DNA of 6,205 bases, from positions 1 through 6,205 of the forward strand of contig CALAPG010000178.1 in the NCBI GenBank assembly GCA_937889485.1, written 5' to 3'. This document shows, one piece after another, positions 1 through 4,758 of the stretch (position 1 is the first letter of the stretch; each line of letters opens with the position of its first letter). A model generated the notes under the pieces. The model was not told where the DNA came from. It saw only the letters and a program-made list of their open reading frames with translations, and made no database searches. This stretch comes from an uncultured Moraxella sp. (GTDB lineage Bacteria > Pseudomonadota > Gammaproteobacteria > Pseudomonadales > Moraxellaceae). The translations under genes were made by a program, and so were the position numbers.

Positions 1-234
1 AAAAATGCTTTTCAAAATTTCTGCGGTGTTTTTTTCATTGTTGGTCAGTTTGTTTTCTACTTTTTGGTAAGCATCACGCACCCCCGCTGCAATGTTTTGG
101 TAGCGGGTATTAACATTGTTTAAGGCGTTATCAACCGTTTGGCTACCTGAGCCACCACAAGCGGCTACGGTAATGGTTAAAGTAGCCAAAAGCGCTGATT
201 TGCCAAACAAATACAGACGGTGAGATGGTGCCAT
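1..234 (-). CDS. Small lipoprotein, N-terminal part (cut by window edge)
   Basis: An open frame on the minus strand begins with ATG at 234-232 and runs without a stop through the left edge, giving 78 residues. The start is backed by a good ribosome binding site (AAGGA, plus-strand 241-245) six bases upstream. The protein opens with basic residues (R6, K12), a hydrophobic stretch at about residues 13-25, and a lipobox V23-A24-A25-C26. This predicts cleavage by signal peptidase II and lipidation at Cys26. Gly follows the Cys, so by the usual +2 rule retention in the inner membrane is not expected and outer-membrane sorting is likely. The mature part starts Gly/Ser-rich and then turns polar and probably helical (N-, K- and E-rich). 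I do not recognise the family, and the C-terminal part is missing, so no function is assigned. It is transcribed divergently from hemW. Confidence 0.8.
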   Translation of the reverse strand, partial: MAPSHRLYLFGKSALLATLTITVAACGGSGSQTVDNALNNVNTRYQNIAAGVRDAYQKVENKLTNNEKNTAEILKSIF

Positions 235-264
235 AGGGTATCCTTTATATAAAATGTGCCAAAC

Positions 265-297
265 AAAAAAACCGACTAAAAAACCGACTAAAAAACC
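265..297. repeat. 12-bp tandem repeat, about 2.7 copies
   Basis: The unit AAAAAACCGACT occurs at 265-277 (with one extra base of A run) and 278-289, and a third partial copy AAAAAACC ends at 297. The heptamer ACCGACT itself sits at 271-277 and 283-289, exactly 12 bp apart. On the coding strand of the lipoprotein gene this reads as runs of six or more T separated by AGTCGG. It lies between the probable promoter and the ribosome binding site, so it is probably in the 5' untranslated region. Confidence 0.85.
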
Positions 298-377
298 AAG
301 GCTATGCTAACATTATTACTTTTTAAAGTACAATAAAACCCATTTCGTTCACCCAATGCCGATTAGCACATTTTGCA

Positions 378-397
378 CATTGATGACTGTATCAATG
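378..397. promoter_or_regulatory. Inverted repeat in hemW promoter (candidate operator)
   Basis: CATTGAT (378-384) and ATCAATG (391-397) are perfect 7-bp inverted repeats separated by six bases (GACTGT). The dyad covers the proposed -35 element of hemW, a typical place for a regulator site. The inner half-sites TTGAT and ATCAA equal those of the FNR/ANR consensus, but that consensus has a four-base spacer, so this is not a canonical FNR/ANR box. The binding protein is unknown. Confidence 0.5.
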
Positions 398-409
398 AAG
401 TGGTCTAAT
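380..409 (+). promoter_or_regulatory. Candidate sigma70 promoter of hemW
   Basis: TTGATG (380-385, four of six matches to TTGACA) is followed after 18 bases by TCTAAT (404-409, five of six matches to TATAAT). A transcript would start near 416, giving a leader of only about 22 bases before the ATG at 439. This is a match by eye only. Confidence 0.4.
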
Positions 410-438
410 CACGCGATTTTTCCAATAAGCTATCTTTC

Positions 439-1587
439 ATGCTCAATCCTACCGCTATGCCGCTTTCACTGTATATTCATATCCCTTGGTGTGTCAAAAA
501 ATGCCCGTATTGTGATTTTAACTCACATGAGAGCCGCACCCAAATTGACTTTGCAGGTTATGTTGATGCGCTGCTTAGTGACTTGTCAACGCAATTGGCG
601 TGGGTGCAAGGTCGCCAAATTCAGTCTATTTTTATTGGCGGTGGTACGCCGTCATTGTTGCCAATCGCGCAGTATGCGGTGTTATTTGACGGCATTCGCC
701 AGCAGTTACGGCTCGCTCATCATTGTGAAATTACCATGGAAGCCAACCCTGCCACCATCGAGCATGCGCCATTTGCTGACTATTTGGCGGTGGGTATCAA
801 CCGATTGTCGCTTGGGGTGCAAAGTTTTGCGCCTGACAAACTTGCCGCATTGGGGCGCATTCATAACCCCCAGCAAGCAATAACGGCGATACAAAACGCC
901 CAAGCGGCAGGCTTTGGCAAACTCAATGTAGACTTGATGCACGGATTGCCCACCCAGTCGGTCGCCGAGGCGCTTGCAGATTTGCAGCAAGCGATGGATT
1001 TGGGTGTGGCGCATCTTTCATGGTATCAGCTGACCATTGAGCCCAACACGGTGTTTTACCGCAACACCCCCGTGCTGCCCGATGATGAGGTATTGAGCGA
1101 TATTTTTGAGCAGGGGGCTAAGTTGTTGCAGCAAAACGGCTTTGTCCAATATGAAGTATCAGCTTGGTCAAAACAGGGTGATTTTCAGCCCAGCCAACAT
1201 AATCTTAACTATTGGCAATTTGGTGATTATTTGGCAATTGGCGCAGGCGCGCATGGCAAAGTGACCACAGCTGATGGAATTTATCGCTTTAGCAAATCCC
1301 GTTTGCCCAAAGATTATCTGATAAACCAATCGCCCATTGGCTGGCAAGCCATTAGCAATGACGATTTGCCGTTTGAATTTATGATGAATGCGCTACGGCT
1401 CAAAGAGGGTGTACCAAAAGATGATTGGCATGAGCGCACAGGGCAGGACTGGGCAGTGATTGAGCCAACCTTACAGGCATTGCAACAACGTGGATTGATT
1501 GATTTATCGGGCAAAACTATCAAATGTAGTGAGCAAGGTTTTTTATTTTTAAATCACGTATTGCAACAATTTTTGGCAGAGACATAA
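439..1587 (+). CDS. hemW: HemW, radical-SAM haem chaperone (coproporphyrinogen oxidase-like)
   Basis: The 382-residue protein matches HemW (formerly YggW or 'HemN-like'), whose E. coli member is about 378 residues. The N-terminus carries the radical-SAM signature C18-xxx-C22-xx-C25 within IPWCVKKCPYCDF, which should bind a 4Fe-4S cluster and SAM. Next come GGGTPS (67-72), EANP (101-104), RLSLGVQSF (122-130) and DLMHGLP (165-171), all typical of the HemN/HemW TIM-barrel. The HNxxYW signature (H254, N255, Y258, W259) marks HemW rather than true HemN. A C-terminal winged-helix-like HemN_C region covers about 300-375. Known HemW proteins bind haem and deliver it to client proteins in the cytoplasm or at the membrane, and lack coproporphyrinogen dehydrogenase activity. 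The start at 439 lacks a clear Shine-Dalgarno sequence; an internal ATG at 457 (Met7) also precedes all conserved sequence and is possible. Confidence 0.95.
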   Translation: MLNPTAMPLSLYIHIPWCVKKCPYCDFNSHESRTQIDFAGYVDALLSDLSTQLAWVQGRQIQSIFIGGGTPSLLPIAQYAVLFDGIRQQLRLAHHCEITMEANPATIEHAPFADYLAVGINRLSLGVQSFAPDKLAALGRIHNPQQAITAIQNAQAAGFGKLNVDLMHGLPTQSVAEALADLQQAMDLGVAHLSWYQLTIEPNTVFYRNTPVLPDDEVLSDIFEQGAKLLQQNGFVQYEVSAWSKQGDFQPSQHNLNYWQFGDYLAIGAGAHGKVTTADGIYRFSKSRLPKDYLINQSPIGWQAISNDDLPFEFMMNALRLKEGVPKDDWHERTGQDWAVIEPTLQALQQRGLIDLSGKTIKCSEQGFLFLNHVLQQFLAET

Positions 1588-1618
1588 GCATAAGTACAGG
1601 CATAAGTATAAGCACAGG
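1583..1618 (+). repeat. 18-bp tandem repeat spanning the hemW stop codon
   Basis: Two copies of CATAAGCATAAGTACAGG (1583-1600) and a variant (1601-1618) agree at 16 of 18 positions, followed by CATCAG. The unit is itself built of hexamers (CATAAG, TATAAG, TACAGG, CACAGG). The TAA stop of hemW (1585-1587) is inside the first hexamer. No terminator hairpin with a T run follows. Confidence 0.8.
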
Positions 1619-1802
1619 CATCAGACGCTCTGCCATGATTGATTTTGCAGCCTTAACCACCATGTAGGTGTCAGCAAAATCATCTCAAAACCTGTATTTA
1701 ACCATCTTGATATCAAAAATGGCTAAAAATCATAGTATGCTCAGCGACGCTTGTAAAAGTGCGTCAAGCAGCCTACAAGCCATCATTGGATGTGGACTAG
1801 GC

Positions 1803-1832
1803 TTACGCAACGCTTTAAGTGCAGACTATAAG
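1803..1832 (+). promoter_or_regulatory. Weak candidate promoter of tatD
   Basis: TATAAG (1827-1832) is a fair -10 element (five of six). The only -35 candidate at a workable distance is TTACGC (1803-1808, 18-base spacer), a poor match. Transcription would start near 1839, inside the 11-bp tandem repeat, so the repeat would form most of the short 5' leader. Confidence 0.25.
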
Positions 1833-1835
1833 TAT

Positions 1836-1868
1836 TCAATCATTTATCAATCATTTATCAATCATTTA
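1836..1868 (+). repeat. 11-bp tandem repeat, three exact copies
   Basis: TCAATCATTTA occurs three times head to tail at 1836-1846, 1847-1857 and 1858-1868 with no mismatch, and then degrades to TT. It stops five bases before the AAAGAGA ribosome binding region (1874-1880) of tatD. Three exact copies suggest recent expansion. Confidence 0.95.
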
Positions 1869-1885
1869 TTAATAAAGAGACAACG

Positions 1886-2674
1886 ATGTTTACTGATACC
1901 CACGCTCACCTTAACCGCTTGGATTTAGAAAAATATGAGGGTGATATTCGCCAAGCCCTGCAAGCTGCCAAAGATGCCAACGTGCACCGTATCATGGCGA
2001 TTATGTGCGATTTTGAGGAATATGAGCCGATTAGCGCGCTTATCAAAACCGACATTGACGGCTTAACCCTGGGCATGAGTGCAGGGATTCACCCGTGCCA
2101 AGATGTCATTCATCAAGAATCTAACCAAATTAGCGCTGAGCGGTTGGTCACGCTTGCTAGCCCAAGCCATGTATGGGCGATTGGCGAAACAGGCTTGGAT
2201 TATTATTGGTCAAAAGACTTTATCAATGAGCAAAAACGCAGTTTTGTCGCCCATATCCATGCCAGCCAAACCCTAAAAAAACCCATCATCGTGCATACCC
2301 GTGATGCCAAACACGACACGTTAGAGATCCTAAAAGCAGAAAAAGCCGAGCACGGCATTATTCATTGCTTCACTGAAGACTATGACACCGCCAAAAAAGC
2401 CTTGGACTTGGGATTTTATATTTCACTATCGGGCATTGTCACTTTCAAAAATGCCACCGAGCTGCAAGCGGTTGCCAAAAAACTGCCCAAAGACCGCATA
2501 TTAATTGAAACAGACAGCCCTTATCTTGCCCCTGTCCCCAAACGGGGTAAGTCCAATGAGCCAGCGTTTGTGCCGTATGTGGCTGACTTTTTAGCCAAAC
2601 ATTACCAAATGAGCATCGAAGCATTTGCCAAGCTGACCGATGATAATTTTGACAACTTACTACACCAATATTAA
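1886..2674 (+). CDS. TatD/YcfH-family metal-dependent hydrolase (putative DNase)
   Basis: The 262-residue protein matches the TatD family and is closest to the YcfH subgroup (E. coli YcfH is about 265 residues), with shared blocks GETGLDYY, KPIIVHTRDA, HCFTED, LDLGFYIS, GIVTFKNA and ETDSPYLAPVP. The amidohydrolase-type metal ligands are all present: H6-x-H8 in THAHL, E101, H137, H160 and D210, so it should be an active two-metal TIM-barrel enzyme. TatD proteins have 3'-5' exonuclease or DNase activity in several species; the physiological substrate of YcfH types is less certain, so no gene symbol is given. It is cytoplasmic, with no signal sequence. The start at 1886 is preceded by AAAGAGA five bases upstream and aligns with the family N-terminus. 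The neighbours on both sides are nearly 300 bp away, so it is probably transcribed on its own. Confidence 0.93.
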   Translation: MFTDTHAHLNRLDLEKYEGDIRQALQAAKDANVHRIMAIMCDFEEYEPISALIKTDIDGLTLGMSAGIHPCQDVIHQESNQISAERLVTLASPSHVWAIGETGLDYYWSKDFINEQKRSFVAHIHASQTLKKPIIVHTRDAKHDTLEILKAEKAEHGIIHCFTEDYDTAKKALDLGFYISLSGIVTFKNATELQAVAKKLPKDRILIETDSPYLAPVPKRGKSNEPAFVPYVADFLAKHYQMSIEAFAKLTDDNFDNLLHQY

Positions 2675-2692
2675 GGCTAACATTAACAAACG

Positions 2693-2728
2693 CACAACCA
2701 CAGGCACAACCAGAGACACAACGAGAGG
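2693..2728. repeat. 12-bp tandem repeat, three imperfect copies
   Basis: CACAACCACAGG (2693-2704), CACAACCAGAGA (2705-2716) and CACAACGAGAGG (2717-2728) share the hexamer CACAAC at exact 12-bp spacing, with differences confined to the second half of the unit. It starts 18 bases after the tatD stop. Confidence 0.85.
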
Positions 2729-2828
2729 TACATTGCGTTTCAACCTGTGGCTTGTGCCTCCGTGTTTGACAAAAAAACCAACAACCTTCTACACTAGCAT
2801 GCTGGTAGGTCACAAAAAATAATTGGCA

Positions 2829-2844
2829 ATGACTCATCAGTCAT
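2829..2844. promoter_or_regulatory. 16-bp palindrome upstream of the tetR promoter
   Basis: ATGACT (2829-2834) and AGTCAT (2839-2844) are perfect inverted repeats around CATC. The site is about 60-70 bp upstream of the proposed tetR transcription start. Its size suits a dimeric regulator such as TetR, and its TGACTCA core resembles the TTACTCA half-site found nearer the promoter. Function is inferred. Confidence 0.4.
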
Positions 2845-2874
2845 GTATGATATTTGGTAACTTTGCTGTCTTGT

Positions 2875-2903
2875 TACTCAAAACGTATTTTTCGCTTTAT
2901 AAT
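2875..2903 (+). promoter_or_regulatory. Candidate promoter of the tetR gene
   Basis: A perfect -10 hexamer TATAAT lies at 2898-2903. The best -35 at 17-bp spacing is TACTCA (2875-2880), only three of six matches, so the promoter may be weak or need extra contacts. Transcription would begin close to 2910, about 63 bases before the tetR ATG. It could also drive gspHIJK, since nothing like a terminator separates tetR and gspH. Confidence 0.5.
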
Positions 2904-2910
2904 CGACTGT

Positions 2911-2924
2911 TTGCTCATGAGTAA
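2911..2924. promoter_or_regulatory. Candidate TetR operator at transcription start
   Basis: TTGCTCA (2911-2917) abuts TGAGTAA (2918-2924), a 14-bp palindrome with one mismatched pair and an exact CTCATGAG core. It sits at about +1 to +14 of the predicted transcript. A further copy of the same half-site, TTACTCA, lies at 2874-2880 over the -35 region, so two half-sites bracket the -10 box symmetrically. This is the usual arrangement for a self-repressing TetR gene. That the downstream protein binds here is an inference. Confidence 0.45.
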
Positions 2925-2972
2925 TTTGGCTGAGTGGGCACTGGGCTATCAGAAAGACTGATGGAGTTATGA

Positions 2973-3650
2973 ATGAGTCGTCAACAACAATTTAAAAATC
3001 GTGAAGAAATTATCTTGGCTGTTGCTGAGCAGTTGCTGTTAGAGTCGGGTGAAGGCGACATCACGCTTGATAGTCTAGCAGAGCAGCTTGATTTGGCAAA
3101 GGGCACACTCTACAAGCATTTTACCAGTAAAGATGAATTGTTTTTACGTATTATCATTCGTCATGAGCAGCAGTTATTGGCGTTGAGCGAAATTGGTGAT
3201 TGCGCGGCGGCGGGCGTATCTCGCATTATTTTATTTCAGCTGGTCAATCCGCAAAAAGCCATTTTACTTAACCAAATTGAAGAACGCCTCGCCAATTCTG
3301 CCGTCGGGCTTAACAAACTATTTGCTAAACTTTACGAAGTCAGACGTGACCGCATGAAGCATTTGATTGCCATTGCCACAGAATATTTGCAGTCGCAGCA
3401 CAGTGCCTTGTCTACTCGGGATTATTTGGCAACCATTTGGGCAATGGGACAAGGTGGGGCAGGGCTGCTTAATTCCAGTTTTTATCAGCGTTATCTAGGA
3501 CGCCGCGACACCTTGCGCTTTGCATTGGTTCAACAAATTTTAGATTTGCCAAAACAATACCCCAATAACCCGTCGCACCCACCCATTAGCCATTCACACG
3601 ACAATGAGATTATGGAAAAAACAGGCGTCCCTGCTACCCATGCGCTCTAG
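2973..3650 (+). CDS. TetR/AcrR-family transcriptional regulator
   Basis: The 225-residue protein has a standard TetR N-terminal DNA-binding domain at about residues 8-58, with the helix-turn-helix in TLDSLAEQLDLAKGTLYKHF (31-50) and the following family-typical TSKDELF. The remaining helices (about 60-195) form the ligand-binding and dimerisation domain, which does not identify a known effector. The last 30 residues are Pro-, His- and Asn-rich and look disordered. The ATG is set by GGAG at 2963-2966, six bases upstream; a short inverted repeat (ATCAG 2948-2952, CTGAT 2958-2962) abuts this ribosome binding site. It is followed 17 bp later by the first possible gspH start, so it may lead the gsp operon and control it, itself, or distant targets. 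The family assignment is firm; target and ligand are unknown. Confidence 0.9.
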   Translation: MSRQQQFKNREEIILAVAEQLLLESGEGDITLDSLAEQLDLAKGTLYKHFTSKDELFLRIIIRHEQQLLALSEIGDCAAAGVSRIILFQLVNPQKAILLNQIEERLANSAVGLNKLFAKLYEVRRDRMKHLIAIATEYLQSQHSALSTRDYLATIWAMGQGGAGLLNSSFYQRYLGRRDTLRFALVQQILDLPKQYPNNPSHPPISHSHDNEIMEKTGVPATHAL

Positions 3651-3667
3651 CCTAGTGCCAAGCCATC

Positions 3668-4348
3668 ATGTGCTATCTTAGCAAGAAATCCACCAAAATG
3701 CCTAACGCCATCGCTTTATCTTTGGTCACGCCCTATGTCAAGCGCCACGGCTGCCTGCCTCAACGTGGCTTTACCTTGATTGAAATCATGGTGGTAATCG
3801 TTATTTTATCGATTTTTGCGGGCATGATGGCGCTGTCGGTGGGGGGCAGCGACAATCGCAAGAACTTGGCGTTTTATGAACACCTTCAAAGTAACCTAGA
3901 TTATATTCGATTACTTTCCCTAGAAAATATGCAGCCGTATGGGCTAGCCATTAAACTAGCACAAGGGGATACGCCCAATCAATTGGTGGTGGTCAAGCTT
4001 GATAATGCCTTTACAAATCGCCAAGTGGTTGCCAATTTTGATACCCAATCCGCGTCAAATGCCAAGCCTACTTGGCAACTTGAACCTACCATTGCGGCAC
4101 TAGAGGTGCCCAAGAACATCCAAGTACGGATTGAGCCGCTAGACAACCCATCAATGTCAGCGCCGTCTACCGAGCCGCTGGCTACTTGGCTTGTGGGAAA
4201 CGAGGCACCGCCTGTCGTGTGGTTTGGTACAGGTGAGGCCACCCCTGTCCAAATTAGCGTACAAAAAACCAACCCCGACAAGCAAGTCTACCCCGTAGCA
4301 AAACCCCTTATTATTAACCAAGCGGGTGCGCTTGAGGTAGCAAAATGA
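3668..4348 (+). CDS. gspH: GspH, type II secretion minor pseudopilin
   Basis: The product carries a type III (prepilin) signal: R33-G34 followed by FTLIEIMVVIVILSIFAGMM, with cleavage by the prepilin peptidase expected after G34 and the conserved Glu at mature position 5 (E39). A single hydrophobic helix (about 35-56) anchors it in the inner membrane, and a periplasmic domain follows. Block LQSNLDYIRLLSLEN (73-87) resembles the GspH/FimT N-terminal region. As GspH/XcpU it should sit near the tip of the T2SS pseudopilus with GspI, J and K. The start is uncertain: ATG 3668 gives a long 34-residue leader, ATG 3698 (Met11) gives 24; neither has a strong Shine-Dalgarno sequence. The end overlaps gspI by ATGA. 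The name rests mainly on gene order, since minor pseudopilins diverge strongly outside the N-terminal helix. Confidence 0.85.
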   Translation: MCYLSKKSTKMPNAIALSLVTPYVKRHGCLPQRGFTLIEIMVVIVILSIFAGMMALSVGGSDNRKNLAFYEHLQSNLDYIRLLSLENMQPYGLAIKLAQGDTPNQLVVVKLDNAFTNRQVVANFDTQSASNAKPTWQLEPTIAALEVPKNIQVRIEPLDNPSMSAPSTEPLATWLVGNEAPPVVWFGTGEATPVQISVQKTNPDKQVYPVAKPLIINQAGALEVAK

Positions 4349-4758
4349 AGCGGCAGCAACAGGGCTTTACCTTATTAGAGGTGATGGTGGCACTGGCGAT
4401 TTTGGCAGTGGTGGCAGTGTCGGCTAGTAAGGCAAGCCGTAGCTACCTGCAGTCAGTGGATAATATGAAAACGCGCACGTTTGCCTACTATGTCGCCCAA
4501 AACACCTTGGCAGATTTACGCATGACGCAGACTTGGTTAACGACAGAAGAAACGCGGCAGATTGACGCACAGGGGCGGCACTGGCAGGTGATGATATCCC
4601 CCCAACCCAATAGCCCATTATCCCGTGCATTGGATAGCGCAAATACCGCCATGCCCATTCAAATACAAGTTGCCCCTGTCATTGAAGGGGTAAAAAACCC
4701 CACCCTTGTCAGCATAGACGCGGTACTGGTCAAACAACAGCCAGAGATTTTACCATGA
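4345..4758 (+). CDS. gspI: GspI, type II secretion minor pseudopilin
   Basis: The 137-residue protein has a short leader (MKRQQQG) cleaved after G7, mature N-terminus FTLLEVMVALAILAVVAVSA with Glu at position 5 (E12), and one membrane helix (about 8-28). The stretch with YYVAQNTLADLRM (about 49-61), followed by a Trp and later GRHW (77-80), follows the GspI/XcpV pattern (AxNxLAELR ... W), and the length is normal for GspI, about 120-140 residues. GspI is the central member of the tip complex and is thought to recruit GspJ and GspK. Its ATG overlaps the gspH stop (ATGA, 4345-4348), and a strong GAGGT (4334-4338) lies six bases upstream. Its stop in turn overlaps the gspJ start. Confidence 0.92.
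   Translation: MKRQQQGFTLLEVMVALAILAVVAVSASKASRSYLQSVDNMKTRTFAYYVAQNTLADLRMTQTWLTTEETRQIDAQGRHWQVMISPQPNSPLSRALDSANTAMPIQIQVAPVIEGVKNPTLVSIDAVLVKQQPEILP

Larger units (their letters stand above)
235..438. other. Divergent spacer between lipoprotein gene and hemW
   Basis: This 204-bp AT-rich spacer must hold the promoters of both flanking genes. The half near the lipoprotein start carries a 12-bp tandem repeat with A/T runs. The half near hemW carries a candidate promoter and an inverted repeat. For the lipoprotein gene, a weak minus-strand promoter could lie around 306-333 (TTGTAC, then TAGCAT 18 bases on), but the match is too poor to list separately. I see no convincing small gene here. 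Confidence 0.6.
1588..1885. other. Intergenic region hemW-tatD, no gene seen
   Basis: This 298-bp stretch begins with the rest of the 18-bp repeat and ends with an 11-bp triplicate repeat just before tatD. Its centre holds three perfect inverted repeats that overlap one another: GACGC/GCGTC (1746-1750, 1761-1765), GCTTGTA/TACAAGC (1749-1755, 1774-1780) and AGCCTA/TAGGCT (1770-1775, 1798-1803). A short open frame crosses the region but runs into tatD in another frame and resembles no protein I know. No tRNA, small RNA family or terminator is recognised. Confidence 0.6.
2675..2972. other. Intergenic region tatD-tetR, no gene seen
   Basis: This 298-bp spacer starts with a 12-bp triplicate repeat, followed by collinear complementary blocks up to 2758. 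A small hairpin (ACTAG 2793-2797 with CTGGT 2802-2806, one G-T pair) has no following T run on the plus strand, so no intrinsic terminator for tatD is evident. The right half holds the palindromes and promoter of the tetR gene. A Thr-rich 60-codon frame at 2640-2822 only reflects the repeat and is not called as a gene. Confidence 0.6.

Noticed and set aside
380..395. Canonical FNR/ANR box at hemW
   Set aside because: The half-sites fit exactly but the spacer is six bases rather than four, so it is reported only as an unassigned dyad.
356..883. 175-codon open frame on the plus strand overlapping the hemW start
   Set aside because: It lies in another frame within hemW, which has clear conserved motifs; its translation resembles no family.
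439..1587. Annotation as oxygen-independent coproporphyrinogen III oxidase HemN
   Set aside because: Length and the HNxxYW signature fit HemW, and the longer N-terminal region of true HemN is absent.
1757..1765. AAGTGCGTC, one base different from the Haemophilus uptake signal core AAGTGCGGT
   Set aside because: Single occurrence with a mismatch in a probably unrelated lineage; it is better explained as part of a local inverted repeat.
1668..1928. 86-codon open frame between hemW and tatD
   Set aside because: It runs into the tatD coding region in a different frame, has no family resemblance, and includes the 11-bp repeat, so it is most likely accidental.
2793..2806. Possible intrinsic terminator of tatD (ACTAG/CTGGT hairpin)
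   Set aside because: The stem is short, includes a G-T pair and is followed by an A-rich, not a T-rich, run on the plus strand.
2640..2822. 60-codon Thr-rich open frame after tatD
   Set aside because: It starts inside tatD, and its Thr-rich repeats (TTTG, TTRD, TTRG) merely translate the 12-bp tandem repeat; no good ribosome binding site.
2675..2972. CRISPR-like array in the spacer repeats
   Set aside because: Units are 11-18 bp and directly adjacent without unique spacers, so they are simple tandem repeats.
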